This document shows, in pieces, positions 1 to 8,613 of a stretch of 64,000 nucleotides of DNA. The stretch is from the NCBI RefSeq assembly GCF_004331345.1, contig NZ_SJJZ01000005.1, forward strand, positions 310,001 to 374,000, written 5' to 3'. The position numbers and the translations under genes are program-made. The notes beneath the pieces are model-generated. The model was not told the DNA's origin and did no database searches. It worked only from the letters and a program-made list of their open reading frames with translations. Source of the DNA: Kribbella soli (GTDB lineage Bacteria; Actinomycetota; Actinomycetes; Propionibacteriales; Kribbellaceae). The stretch's first letter is position 1. Each line of letters opens with the position of its first letter.

Positions 1-1
1 G

Positions 2-670
2 ACTCTCGACGGCCAGGGACGATTCGGTCAGGTCGCGGCCGCGCCGGGCAGCGTCACACTGGTCCGCCCGCGCACCCTGCACGACTACGCCACGGTCGGT
101 GACCGCTGGCATTTCCGGTACGCGCACATGCACCCGAAGCCGGACTGGCTGCCGCTGCTCGACTGGCCGGAAGTTGCTCCCGGCATCGTTCAGCTCCATC
201 CGGCCGCGCCGACCTTCGCGCGCATCGCTGACCATCTGCGCGACGCCGTACGGCATCAACACAGCGTCCTACCGCAGGCCGAGCAGCTCAGTGCCAACTC
301 GCTGGAGGCGGCGCTGTTGTGGTGCGACACCCAGAACCCGAAGGCCGTGCAGATCGACGACCGCTTGCTACGTGCGATCGAGCTGATCGACCAGGACCTG
401 ACCGCGAGCCTCGACGTACCGCGGCTGGCGCGTGCCGTGAATCTGTCGGTGTCACGGTTCGCGCACCTGTTCCGCGAGCAGCTCGGCGTCAGCCCGCAAC
501 AGTTCGTCGAGCGCCGCCGGCTGGACGCGGCGGCCCGCCTCCTGGAGCTCACCAGTCGGTCGGTCGCGTCGGTTGCGGCCCAGGTCGGGTACGCCGACCC
601 GCTCTACTTCGCGACCCGCTTCCGTCTGCACACTGGATCGAGCCCCACGGCGTACCGTCGCAGGTCTTAG
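2..670 (+). CDS. AraC-family transcriptional regulator, 5' end missing
   Basis: The reading frame is open from base 2, so the N-terminus lies outside the window; about 222 residues are visible. The first half resembles an AraC-type ligand-binding region. The last 100 residues carry the two helix-turn-helix motifs of the AraC/XylS DNA-binding domain: VPRLARAVNLSVSRFAHLF, then VASVAAQVGYADPLYFATRF, ending in the usual SPTAYRRR tail. The amino-acid transporter operon starts 10 nt downstream on the same strand. Regulation of that operon is possible, but AraC proteins often control other loci. The family assignment is firm; the ligand is unknown. Confidence 0.9.
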   Translation, partial: TLDGQGRFGQVAAAPGSVTLVRPRTLHDYATVGDRWHFRYAHMHPKPDWLPLLDWPEVAPGIVQLHPAAPTFARIADHLRDAVRHQHSVLPQAEQLSANSLEAALLWCDTQNPKAVQIDDRLLRAIELIDQDLTASLDVPRLARAVNLSVSRFAHLFREQLGVSPQQFVERRRLDAAARLLELTSRSVASVAAQVGYADPLYFATRFRLHTGSSPTAYRRRS

Positions 671-680
671 AGTTCTGCCC

Positions 681-1535
681 ATGAGAACGCGTGCTGTGGT
701 GGGGCTGGCGGTCCTGGCGGTCGTGGGGCTGGGGGCGTGTGCACCGGAGGAGAGCTCGTCCGGGTCGTCGACTCCGTCGGGGGCGGATGCCTGTGCGAAG
801 GACAAGTTGGCGGTGAAGACGGCCGGCACGCTGACGGTCGGCACCGACAAGCCGGCGTACGAACCGTGGTTCAGCGGCAACGACCCGAGCAACGGCAAGG
901 GGTACGAGTCGGCGGTCACCTACGCGGTGGCGAAGAAGCTCGGGTTCGAGCAGGCTGCGGTGAAGTGGCAGACGGTGCAGTTCAACACCGCGTTCGCACC
1001 TGGCCCGAAGGCCTTCGACCTGGATGTGAACCAGGTGTCGATCTCCGAGGACCGCCGCAAGGCCGTCGACTTCTCCTCGGGGTACTACGACGTACGCCAG
1101 ACCGTGATCACCACCGAGGGCAGCAAGATCGCGAACGCGAAGTCCGTCGCCGACCTTGTCGACGCCAAACTCGGGGCCCAGGTCGGTACGACGAGCTACA
1201 CCGCGCTGCGCGACCAGGTGAAGCCGAAGCAGAAGCCGGCCGTGTTCGACACCAACGACCTGGCCGTGCAGGCGCTCAAGAACAAGCAGATCGACGGCAT
1301 CGTCGTCGACCTGCCGACCGCGTTCTACATGACCGCAGCGCAGCTCGACAACGGCAAGATCGTCGGGCAGTTGCCGGCCGGCGGGCAGGCGGAGCAGTTC
1401 GGGTTCGTGCTCGAGAAGAACTCGAGGCTGACCGGCTGCGTCACGCAGGCCGTCGACGCGCTCAAGTCCGACGGCACCCTGGCGAACCTGCAGAAGCAGT
1501 ACCTGACCGAGTCCGGCGCGCCCGAACTCTCGTGA
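681..1535 (+). CDS. Polar amino-acid ABC transporter substrate-binding lipoprotein
   Basis: 284 residues. The ATG at 681 opens a lipoprotein signal peptide with lipobox VVGLGAC (Cys20), so the mature protein should be membrane-anchored outside the cell. The body is a family 3 solute-binding fold: an LTVGTDKPAYEPW start, DLDVNQVSISEDRRKAVDFS, and a C-terminal YLTES. It would deliver a polar or charged amino acid to the permease and ATPase encoded next. The stop overlaps the GTG of the permease by 4 nt, showing translational coupling. The substrate cannot be read from the sequence. Confidence 0.93.
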   Translation: MRTRAVVGLAVLAVVGLGACAPEESSSGSSTPSGADACAKDKLAVKTAGTLTVGTDKPAYEPWFSGNDPSNGKGYESAVTYAVAKKLGFEQAAVKWQTVQFNTAFAPGPKAFDLDVNQVSISEDRRKAVDFSSGYYDVRQTVITTEGSKIANAKSVADLVDAKLGAQVGTTSYTALRDQVKPKQKPAVFDTNDLAVQALKNKQIDGIVVDLPTAFYMTAAQLDNGKIVGQLPAGGQAEQFGFVLEKNSRLTGCVTQAVDALKSDGTLANLQKQYLTESGAPELS

Positions 1536-2383
1536 CTACCTGGCAACCATCGGCGCTGCAGCGCGAGCGGATCGCGTATCGGCGCCGGCGGGCGCGGCGA
1601 TCAACCGTGATCGCGGTGGTCAGCTCGGTGATCCTGCTCGCGCTGGTTGTCGTGGGCATCGGTTCCACGCCGGGCTGGCCGCGGGTCCGGGCGACGTTCT
1701 TCGACGTCCACCGCGGCTGGGAGGCGCTGCCGGTCGTTGCCGAGGGCCTCTGGCTGAACATCCGGGTGATGCTGGTCTGCGCGGTGCTGATCGTGGTGTT
1801 CGGGCTGACGCTGGCGATCATGCGGACGTCGCGGGGCCCGATCTTCTTCCCGCTGCGGGTGTTCGCGGCCGCCTACACGGACGTGTTCCGCGGTCTGCCC
1901 TTGCTGTTGGTGATCTTCCTGCTCGGCTTCGGCGTACCGGCCCTGCAGTTGCGCGGGTTACCGAACCAGGCGGTGATCTGGGGCGGCGCGGCCCTCGTCC
2001 TGACGTACTCGTCGTACGTCGCCGAGGTTTTCCGGGCCGGGATCGAGTCGGTGCATCCGTCGCAGCGGGCGGCGGCGCGGTCGCTCGGGCTGACCTATCG
2101 GCAGACGTTGCGCTTCGTCGTCCTTCCGCAGGCGGTACGGCGGGTGCTGCCGCCGCTGCTGAACGACTTCGTGAGCCTGCAGAAGGACTCCGGGCTGATC
2201 GCAGTGCTCGGCGTCATCGACGCGATCCGGGCCGCGCAACTGGAGACGGCCGAGGACTTCAACTTCACGCCGTACGTCGTCGCCGGGCTGCTGTTCGTCG
2301 CGCTGACGATCCCGCTGACCCGGCTGACCGACTACGTCGCCCGACGCCAAGGCTGGTACGGCGGGGGAGGCGGACCGGTATGA
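1532..2383 (+). CDS. Amino-acid ABC transporter permease
   Basis: 283 residues from GTG 1532, inside the stop region of the binding protein. It has a basic cytoplasmic N-terminus rich in RRR, then about five membrane helices. The HisM/GlnP-type region includes TDVFRGLPLLLVIFLLGFG and the cytoplasmic EAA loop (EVFRAGIESVHPSQRAAARSLG), which docks to the ATPase. It ends at a TGA overlapping the ATPase ATG. It belongs to a single-permease polar amino-acid importer, presumably acting as a homodimer (family knowledge). Confidence 0.93.
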   Translation: MTTWQPSALQRERIAYRRRRARRSTVIAVVSSVILLALVVVGIGSTPGWPRVRATFFDVHRGWEALPVVAEGLWLNIRVMLVCAVLIVVFGLTLAIMRTSRGPIFFPLRVFAAAYTDVFRGLPLLLVIFLLGFGVPALQLRGLPNQAVIWGGAALVLTYSSYVAEVFRAGIESVHPSQRAAARSLGLTYRQTLRFVVLPQAVRRVLPPLLNDFVSLQKDSGLIAVLGVIDAIRAAQLETAEDFNFTPYVVAGLLFVALTIPLTRLTDYVARRQGWYGGGGGPV

Positions 2384-3123
2384 GTTTGCTCAGTCTCCGC
2401 GGAGTGCGGAAGGCGTACGGCGAGAACGTCGTACTGGACGGACTGGATCTGGACGTTGCGGCGGGGGAGTGCGTCGTACTGATCGGGGCCTCGGGGTCCG
2501 GGAAGTCGACGCTGCTGCGGTGCGTGAACCTGCTGGAGACGGTCGACGACGGCGTGATCGAGCTGGCCGGGGCGGATATCACGGATCCGCGGGTCGATGC
2601 GGACAGGGTGCGGTCCGGGATCGGGATCGTGTTCCAGGCGTACAACCTGTTCCCGCACCTGACCGTGCTCGACAACATCACGTTGGCGCCGATCCGCGTG
2701 CACCGCGTGCCGCGGGACGCGGCGCGGGCCCGGGCGCTGGAGATGCTGGAGCGTGTCGGCTTGGCGGACAAGGCGTCCGCCAAGCCGGACGAGTTGTCCG
2801 GCGGTCAGCAGCAGCGCGCCGCGATCGCCCGCGCGATGGTGAACTCGCCGCAGTTGATGCTGCTCGACGAGGTCACCTCGGCGCTCGATCCCGAACTCGT
2901 CGGCGAGGTCCTCGACCTGCTCCGCGAGCTGAAGTCCGAGGGGATGACGATGCTCGTCTGCACCCACGAGATGGCCTTCGCCCGCGAGGTCGCCGACCAG
3001 GTCTGCTTCCTGCACCACGGCCGGCCCCTGGAGATCGGCCCACCCGCGCAGGTCCTGGACGACCCCCGCGAGGACCGCACCCGGGAGTTCCTGCGTCGGG
3101 TCAGCGGGACGACAGGTAGGTGA
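2380..3123 (+). CDS. Amino-acid ABC transporter ATP-binding protein
   Basis: 247 residues, GlnQ/HisP class. Walker A GASGSGKST lies at about residues 36-44, the Q-loop at VFQAYNLFPHLTVLDN, the signature at LSGGQQQR and Walker B at LMLLDEVTSALD, with the switch histidine in CTHEM. All catalytic motifs are intact. It is the third gene of the operon beginning at 681. Its 3' end overlaps the 3' end of the convergent response-regulator gene by 23 bp. Confidence 0.95.
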   Translation: MSLLSLRGVRKAYGENVVLDGLDLDVAAGECVVLIGASGSGKSTLLRCVNLLETVDDGVIELAGADITDPRVDADRVRSGIGIVFQAYNLFPHLTVLDNITLAPIRVHRVPRDAARARALEMLERVGLADKASAKPDELSGGQQQRAAIARAMVNSPQLMLLDEVTSALDPELVGEVLDLLRELKSEGMTMLVCTHEMAFAREVADQVCFLHHGRPLEIGPPAQVLDDPREDRTREFLRRVSGTTGR

Positions 3124-3748
3124 GGACCGCCATCACGCGGCGGTTGTCGTCCTCGGACGGGGGCAGGTCGAGTTTCGAGAAGATGTTGTTCGTGTGTTTG
3201 CTGACGGCCTTCTCGGTGACGAACAGGGCGGCGGCGATCGCGGCGTTCGAGCGGCCTTCGGCCATCAGGCCGAGGACCTCGGACTCGCGCGGCGTGAGCC
3301 GGCTGATCGGTTCGTCGCGGGTGTTCCGGGCCAGTAGCTGACCGATCACGTCCGGGTCCATCGCTGTGCCGCCGGCCGCGACCCGGCGTACCGAATCGAG
3401 GAATTCGGCCACGTTGGAGACCCGGTCCTTCAACAGGTAGCCGACCGCGCCACCGCCGCCCGTGAGGAGCTCCCGCGCGTACAGCTGCTCGACGTACTGC
3501 GAAAGCACCAGAATCGGCAGCCCCGGGACCTGGCGGCGCGCCTCGATCGCGGCCTTCAGGCCCTCGTCGGTGAAAGTCGGTGGCAGCCGTACGTCGACCA
3601 CTGCGACGTCCGGCCGGTGCTCCACGAGCGCGGGCACCAGCCGGGGCCCGTTGTCGACCGCCTCGACGACCTCGAAGTCGTGCGCCTCCAGCAGGCGGAT
3701 CAGGCCGTCCCGGAGGAGGGCGTGGTCTTCAGCGATGAGGACTCGCAA
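3101..3748 (-). CDS. NarL/FixJ-type response regulator
   Basis: 215 residues. The start is taken as TTG 3748 because GGAG lies 7 nt upstream and the receiver domain begins directly (RVLIAEDHALLRDGL). The phospho-acceptor is Asp52 in VAVVDVRLPP. The C-terminus is a LuxR-type helix-turn-helix (LTPRESEVLGLMAEGRSNAA). The gene overlaps the end of the histidine kinase by 49 nt, so the two are translationally coupled and form one two-component system. Target genes are not evident. Confidence 0.93.
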   Translation of the reverse strand: MRVLIAEDHALLRDGLIRLLEAHDFEVVEAVDNGPRLVPALVEHRPDVAVVDVRLPPTFTDEGLKAAIEARRQVPGLPILVLSQYVEQLYARELLTGGGGAVGYLLKDRVSNVAEFLDSVRRVAAGGTAMDPDVIGQLLARNTRDEPISRLTPRESEVLGLMAEGRSNAAIAAALFVTEKAVSKHTNNIFSKLDLPPSEDDNRRVMAVLTYLSSR

Positions 3749-4998
3749 GGCAGCTCCATGATCACGGTGGTCGGCCCGGCGCTCGGGCTCACCACGGTCA
3801 ACGTACCGTCGAAGGCGGCCAGCCGCCGCTCGATACCGTACAGACCGCCACCGGGCCTGATCACGGCACCTCCGACGCCGTCGTCGCCGACGATCATGTG
3901 CAGCTTCTCGTCCTCGTGGGTGATCTGGATCCAGGCGGTGGTCGCCGCCGAGTACTTCACCGTGTTGGCGAGGCATTCGGCGATCGCGAAGTACGCCGCG
4001 GACTCGACCGGCGCGGGCGGACGGCCAGGTACGTCGAAGGTGACGTCGACCTTGAACGGGCAGGACATCGCGAGCGCCTTGACCGCGCCGTCCAGACCGC
4101 GGTCGGCGAGCACCGGCGGGTGGATTCCACGGACCAGGTCGCGCAGCTCGGACAGCGCCGTACTCGCGGACTCACGGGCCTCGGTGAGCAGGGCGGCCGC
4201 CTGGGCCGGGTCACGCGCCACCATCTCCTCGGCCATCCCGAGGTTCATGCTGAGCGCGGCCAGCCGGGCCTGGGCGCCGTCGTGCAGGTCCCGCTCGATC
4301 CGGCGCAGCTCGGCCGCCTGGGTGTCGACGGTCTCCGCCCGGGACTCGGCCAGCTCGCGGACCCGCATCGCCAGCTTGGCGCTCTCGGTCGGGCCGAGCA
4401 GCGAGCGAGCCACGAACGCGTTCGCCTTCAGCAGCCGCTCGCCGGCGGCGTTCCAGATCATGAACGCGAGCAGCGCGACCGGCATCAGCAGGAAGCTGGT
4501 CCAGAAGTTCACTGTGAGCAGCCCGCCGAACGGCTCGGTGAACACGCCCTCCGGTGTGACGCCGACGAGCAGCGGGTAGACCAGGTAGAACAGTGTGGCC
4601 AGGAACAGCACGGCGCTCAGCAGGCACAGTGTGAACCCGATCACCGCGTTCACCAGCAGCCAGACGATGTCCCGCCAGGTCTGCGGATCGGTCAGGATCG
4701 TCCGCAGGCGCATCAGCATGCCGGGCATCGGAGGCTTCTTGTACGGGCGCGGGATCCGCTCACCGAGGAAGCCGGCCAGCAGCGTGCGGTGGCAGTTCGC
4801 GAACCATCGCGCGGCCGGTACGACGACCAGCAGCATCGGGATCCCGACCCACACGGCGATCAGCGGGACGGACACCACGCTGAGCACGAACAGGGCGATC
4901 CCCAGCTCGGCCAGGATCGCGAGGAACAGTGCGATCCACGGCTGCGCAAGCTTGGGGTAGCGCATCGGCGGCGCTTCAGTCGTGGCAACAGTGCTCAT
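3700..4998 (-). CDS. Sensor histidine kinase (HisKA_3 type)
   Basis: 432 residues. Membrane segments lie at about 20-60 and 108-180 with no large extracytoplasmic loop, as in actinobacterial kinases that begin with a sensor-like membrane domain. A short coiled coil (about 205-232) leads into the HisKA_3 dimerisation site, with His239 in RIERDLHDGAQARL. The HATPase domain follows, with the N-box AIAECLANTVKYS and the GDDGVGG and GGGLYGIERRLAAF glycine boxes. It pairs with the overlapping response regulator. The signal is unknown; lipid-phase stress is a guess from related kinases. Confidence 0.93.
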   Translation of the reverse strand: MSTVATTEAPPMRYPKLAQPWIALFLAILAELGIALFVLSVVSVPLIAVWVGIPMLLVVVPAARWFANCHRTLLAGFLGERIPRPYKKPPMPGMLMRLRTILTDPQTWRDIVWLLVNAVIGFTLCLLSAVLFLATLFYLVYPLLVGVTPEGVFTEPFGGLLTVNFWTSFLLMPVALLAFMIWNAAGERLLKANAFVARSLLGPTESAKLAMRVRELAESRAETVDTQAAELRRIERDLHDGAQARLAALSMNLGMAEEMVARDPAQAAALLTEARESASTALSELRDLVRGIHPPVLADRGLDGAVKALAMSCPFKVDVTFDVPGRPPAPVESAAYFAIAECLANTVKYSAATTAWIQITHEDEKLHMIVGDDGVGGAVIRPGGGLYGIERRLAAFDGTLTVVSPSAGPTTVIMELPCESSSLKTTPSSGTA

Positions 4999-5267
4999 CC
5001 ACGTCCTCGCTTCGCTCCGGGCGCGGATGAGACACGAGATGCGCTGTGCCTTCTGATGAACTCACTGCGTTCGTTCATGCCTCCATCATGACCGAGCGTG
5101 AGATCTACGGCAGTGGTGTTATCTCCACTGTCCGCTGGGAGCTGACTCCACAGCCGATTTGGGTAGTAACTCTCATGCTTTCGGAGGTTAGGGGGACAAG
5201 GCTTGATGTATTACGCTGGCCGCGGCTGTACGCCTAGGCCTTCCCCCGCTACCGAGACGAGGACCTG
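4999..5267. promoter_or_regulatory. Divergent intergenic region between kinase and desaturase
   Basis: A 269-bp gap holds the promoters of both divergent genes. A short inverted repeat, CAGTGG-8 nt-CCACTG, lies near 5113-5132 and could be an operator. A possible -10 (TATTAC) lies near 5207-5212 ahead of the desaturase. A 63-codon open frame at 5046-5237 has no family resemblance and was not accepted as a gene. Confidence 0.4.
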
Positions 5268-6290
5268 ATGGCACAGCCTGTCGCGTCACCTGCTGCTACC
5301 CGCCGTTCCGAGTTTTCCCCGCTGTTACGGGAGATCAAGGCTGCCGGCCTGCTGGAACGCCGTACGGCGGCGTACGCGATGGCGATCGGTATCAACGTGG
5401 TTCTGCTCGGCCTGACCTGGGCGGCCGTCGCGGTGATCGGCAGCTCGTGGTGGGCATTGCTGCTGACGCTGCCGATGGGGATCCTGACCACCCGGGCGGC
5501 GTTCTTCGGGCACGACGCCGGGCATCAGCAGATCGGCAGTTCGCGCAAGCTGCACGACTGGATCGGGATGCTGCACGCCAACCTCCTGCTCGGCATGAGC
5601 TACGGCTGGTGGAACGACAAGCACAACCGGCACCACGCCAACCCGAACCACACCGACAAGGACCCGGACGTCGGCGAAGGCGTACTGGTCTGGACCCTTG
5701 AGCAGGCCTCCGGCCGCAAGGGCGTCGAAGGCTGGCTGAGCCGTAACCAGGCGCGGATCTTCTTCCCGCTGCTCACTCTGGAGGGCTTCAACCTCAAGGT
5801 GTCGGGCATCCGCTTCCTGATCGGCCGCCGCCGTACGGAGAAGACGGAGATCGGCCTGATGGCCGCGCACCTGGCGCTGTACTTCACCGCGCTGTTCCTG
5901 ATCCTGTCGCCGGGCCAGGCGGTCGTCTTCGCGGTCGTCCACCACATGATCTTCGGGCTGCACCTCGGCAGCGTGTTCGCGCCGAACCACAAGGGCATGG
6001 AGATGCCCGACGACGACAGCAACTGGGGCCACCTGGAGAAGCAGGTGCTCACCTCACGCAACGTGAACGGCGGTCTGGTCACCGACTGGATGATGGGCGG
6101 GCTCAACTACCAGATCGAGCACCACCTCTTCCCGAGCATGCCGCGCGCCAACCTCCGCTTCGCCCAGCCGATCGTGCGCGAGTACTGCGAGCAGATCGGA
6201 ATGCCCTACGTCTCAACGAGTCTGATCGATTCGTACCGAATGGGGTTGCGCCACATGCACGACGTCGGTGAGGAACTCCGCGCGAGCTGA
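5268..6290 (+). CDS. Membrane fatty-acid/acyl desaturase
   Basis: 340 residues. The three histidine boxes of the membrane di-iron desaturases are complete: HDAGH (82-86), HNRHH (119-123) and QIEHH (282-286). The third box begins with Gln, the form found in front-end and acyl-lipid desaturases. Hydrophobic stretches at about 38-75 and 195-235 give the usual hairpin membrane topology. It should introduce a double bond into a membrane acyl chain using O2 and an electron donor. Start ATG 5268 follows GAGACGAGGAC. No ferredoxin or reductase gene is adjacent. The divergent two-component system is a candidate regulator, as in DesK/DesR systems, but this is inference. Confidence 0.93.
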   Translation: MAQPVASPAATRRSEFSPLLREIKAAGLLERRTAAYAMAIGINVVLLGLTWAAVAVIGSSWWALLLTLPMGILTTRAAFFGHDAGHQQIGSSRKLHDWIGMLHANLLLGMSYGWWNDKHNRHHANPNHTDKDPDVGEGVLVWTLEQASGRKGVEGWLSRNQARIFFPLLTLEGFNLKVSGIRFLIGRRRTEKTEIGLMAAHLALYFTALFLILSPGQAVVFAVVHHMIFGLHLGSVFAPNHKGMEMPDDDSNWGHLEKQVLTSRNVNGGLVTDWMMGGLNYQIEHHLFPSMPRANLRFAQPIVREYCEQIGMPYVSTSLIDSYRMGLRHMHDVGEELRAS

Positions 6291-6325
6291 TCTGCCTCCT
6301 GCCGGAGTGACCTGGCTCATACGGA

Positions 6326-6331
6326 TAGCCT
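6326..6331 (+). promoter_or_regulatory. Candidate -10 box of a leaderless transcript
   Basis: TAGCCT lies 9 nt before the ATG at 6341. No Shine-Dalgarno sequence is present, so transcription probably starts at or next to the ATG. Confidence 0.4.
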
Positions 6332-6340
6332 GGACGAGCT

Positions 6341-6634
6341 ATGTCGCGCAGAAGGCCTTCCAAGTGGCAGCGGCCGGTCAGCGACCGGCCGCTCCTTGGT
6401 GGTACCCAGAGTCGTGAGGCCAAGGCCGACGGGGAGTGGAACGTCCGGCGGGTATCGGGCTCCGCGTCCGCGAAGTCGTACCGTTGCCCGGGCTGCGACC
6501 AGCAGATCCTGCCGGCCACCCCGCATGTCGTGGTGTGGCCGGAGAACCCCAGCCTGCTCGGCGCGATCGGTGGCAGCCAGTCGCTGGACGAGCGGCGCCA
6601 CTGGCACACGGCCTGCTGGCAGCGCAGTCGGTGA
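6341..6634 (+). CDS. Small zinc-ribbon-like actinobacterial protein
   Basis: 97 residues. A basic N-terminus (MSRRRPSKWQR) is followed by YRCPGCDQQI and, near the end, RRHWHTACW. Two cysteines of a CxxC plus a distal HxxxC set could bind one zinc ion. Similar short proteins in actinobacteria are often labelled ATP/GTP-binding without evidence (recollection of the family). The function is unknown. The next gene, an alpha/beta hydrolase, begins 13 nt downstream, so the two are probably co-transcribed. Confidence 0.8.
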   Translation: MSRRRPSKWQRPVSDRPLLGGTQSREAKADGEWNVRRVSGSASAKSYRCPGCDQQILPATPHVVVWPENPSLLGAIGGSQSLDERRHWHTACWQRSR

Positions 6635-6647
6635 AAGGGTGGAGGGC

Positions 6648-7412
6648 ATGAAGCTTCCGGTCACGGCGTACGGCGAGAGTGGTACGCCGGTCGTGGTGAT
6701 GCACGGGTTGTTCGGCTCGGGACGGAACTGGATGACCGCCGCGCGCCGGCTCGCGGACCGGCACCGGGTGTTCGCGTTCGACCTGCGCAACCACGGGACC
6801 TCGCCGCACGTCGAGACGATGAGCTACCCGGAGATGGCCGACGACGTCCGCGAGACGATCGAGTCGCTCGGGGTCGGGCCGGTCGCGCTCGTCGGGCACT
6901 CGATGGGCGGCAAGACCGCGATGCTTGCCGCGCTGCAGCACCCCGAGGTGGTCGAGCGGCTCGTGGTCGTGGACGCGGCGCCCGTCGCGTACCCGCCGGC
7001 GTTCGTCGAGTACGCCCGGGCGATGCGGAACGCCGACCTGTCCTCGATCACTCGCCGTGCGGAGGTCGACGCCCAGCTCGCCGACGCCGTACCGACGCCC
7101 GGGACGCGGGCGTTCCTGCTGCAGAACCTGATCCTCGACTCCGACGGTGCCCGGTGGCGGCCGAACCTTCCGGTGATCGAGGCCGCGCTGCCGGCGATCT
7201 CCGGCTGGCCCACGGTCGACGGGCTGCGGTACGACGGGCCGACGCTGTTCATCTACGGCGGCAAGTCCGATTACGTCCAGCAGGACCACCGAGCGACCAT
7301 CGCGACGTACTTCCCGCACGTCCAGTACGCCGAGGTCCCGGAGGCGGGCCACTGGGTGCATGCCGAGCGCCTCGACGACTTCCTGGCGGCCCTGACACCG
7401 TTCCTCGGGTAA
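6648..7412 (+). CDS. Alpha/beta hydrolase (YbfF-like esterase)
   Basis: 254 residues from ATG 6648, preceded by GGAGGGC. It has the oxyanion-hole HGLFGSG near residue 18, nucleophile elbow GHSMGGK (Ser near 85), a C-terminal Asp region (YGGKSDYV) and catalytic His in EAGHWVHAE. No signal peptide is present, so it is cytoplasmic. The size and the HGLFGSGRNW motif resemble the YbfF/ABHD11 group of acyl-ester or acyl-CoA hydrolases. The substrate is unknown. Confidence 0.9.
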   Translation: MKLPVTAYGESGTPVVVMHGLFGSGRNWMTAARRLADRHRVFAFDLRNHGTSPHVETMSYPEMADDVRETIESLGVGPVALVGHSMGGKTAMLAALQHPEVVERLVVVDAAPVAYPPAFVEYARAMRNADLSSITRRAEVDAQLADAVPTPGTRAFLLQNLILDSDGARWRPNLPVIEAALPAISGWPTVDGLRYDGPTLFIYGGKSDYVQQDHRATIATYFPHVQYAEVPEAGHWVHAERLDDFLAALTPFLG

Positions 7413-7430
7413 ACGGTTGTCCGTAATCCA

Positions 7431-7460
7431 TTGACCTCTACCTGAATCCATCGGTAAGTT
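7431..7460 (+). promoter_or_regulatory. Candidate sigma-70-type promoter of the amino-sugar operon
   Basis: TTGACC (7431-7436) and TAAGTT (7455-7460) are separated by 18 nt, a good vegetative-type spacing, about 45 nt ahead of the namZ start. No clear operator was seen around it. Confidence 0.45.
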
Positions 7461-7506
7461 TTCAACCCAGTTCCTGCAGGATCCACGATCTGGGTTGGTG
7501 GTAGCG

Positions 7507-8613
7507 ATGGTGGTCCGGACCGGCGCGCAGCGTCTGGCCGAGGACCCGGGGTTGGTGCCGGACGGGCGCCTGGGACTGATCACGAACTTCACCGGCGTGC
7601 TGCCGGACCTCACGCCGACGTCGGTTGCGTTGCGTGCGGCCGGGTTGCCGTTGGCGGCGTTGTTCGGTCCCGAGCACGGCCTCCGCGGTACGGCACAAGC
7701 GGGTGAAAGCGAAGGCGAAGGAGTCGACCCGGATACCGGGTTGCCGGTGTTCGACACGTACCGGCGGCAGGGGCGCGAGCTCGACGACCTGTTCTCCGGT
7801 GTCGACGTGCTGCTGTTCGACATCCAGGACATCGGGACGCGGTTCTACACCTACGTCTGGACGATGTACGACTGCCAGCAGGCGGCCGCCCGGCTTGGTA
7901 TGCCATTTGTGGTCCTGGACCGGCCGAACCCGCTCGGCGGCGTCCGGGTCGAGGGGCCGCTGCTGCAGCCCGGGTTCGAGAGCTTCGTCGGGCGGGCCCC
8001 GATCCCGCTCCGGCACGGGCTGACGGTCGGCGAACTCGCCCTGCAGTTGGGTGCGGCAACAGTCGTCGAGGCGGAGGGCTGGAGCCGTACGTCGACCGGG
8101 ACCGGGCTGCCGTGGGTGCCGCCGTCGCCGAACATGCCGACGCAGGACACGGCTTTGGTATACCCCGGGACCGGCCTGTTCGAGGGCACGAACCTCAGCG
8201 AGGGCCGCGGTACGACGCGACCGTTCGAGACGATCGGGGCGCCGTACGTCGACGACCGGCTGGTGCCGGCGCTGCGTGCGTGTGAGCTGCCCGGGGTGAT
8301 CTTCCGGCGGACGTGGTTCGAGCCGGTGTTCCACAAGTACGCGGGCCAGGCGCTGTCCGGCGTACAGCTGCACGTCGTGGATCCGGAGGCGTTCGAGCCG
8401 GTGCGGACCGCGTTGGTGATGCTGCGGGTGCTGAACGAGCTCTATCCCGACGACTTCGGGCTGCTGCCGTCGCTCGACAAGCTGTGGGGTTCGGACTCGC
8501 TGCGGAAAGCGCTGGAGGCGGGCGACGACCCGGTCGAGCTCTTGCCCGCGGCAACCACACCGGCCGCGTGGGTACGCGACGGCGTACTGCTCTACGAAGG
8601 GACTGCCCGATGA
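7507..8613 (+). CDS. namZ: DUF1343 exo-beta-N-acetylmuramidase (NamZ-like, GH171)
   Basis: About 368 residues from ATG 7507; TTG 7495 in the same frame is an alternative. The whole length matches DUF1343: LGLITNFTGV near the start, FGPEHGLRG, DVLLFDIQDIGTRFYTYVWTM, LDRPNPLGG, and PSPNMPT followed by YPGTGLFEGTNLSEGRGTTRPF. Characterised DUF1343 members remove terminal MurNAc from peptidoglycan fragments (family knowledge). No signal peptide is visible, so the enzyme is probably intracellular and acts on imported disaccharides. The downstream GNAT overlaps by 4 nt, and the carbohydrate importer follows. Confidence 0.88.
   Translation: MVVRTGAQRLAEDPGLVPDGRLGLITNFTGVLPDLTPTSVALRAAGLPLAALFGPEHGLRGTAQAGESEGEGVDPDTGLPVFDTYRRQGRELDDLFSGVDVLLFDIQDIGTRFYTYVWTMYDCQQAAARLGMPFVVLDRPNPLGGVRVEGPLLQPGFESFVGRAPIPLRHGLTVGELALQLGAATVVEAEGWSRTSTGTGLPWVPPSPNMPTQDTALVYPGTGLFEGTNLSEGRGTTRPFETIGAPYVDDRLVPALRACELPGVIFRRTWFEPVFHKYAGQALSGVQLHVVDPEAFEPVRTALVMLRVLNELYPDDFGLLPSLDKLWGSDSLRKALEAGDDPVELLPAATTPAAWVRDGVLLYEGTAR

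Noticed and set aside
5046..5237. 63-codon open frame in the kinase-desaturase gap
   Set aside because: It has no ribosome-binding site of note, no recognisable family and lies in a divergent promoter region.
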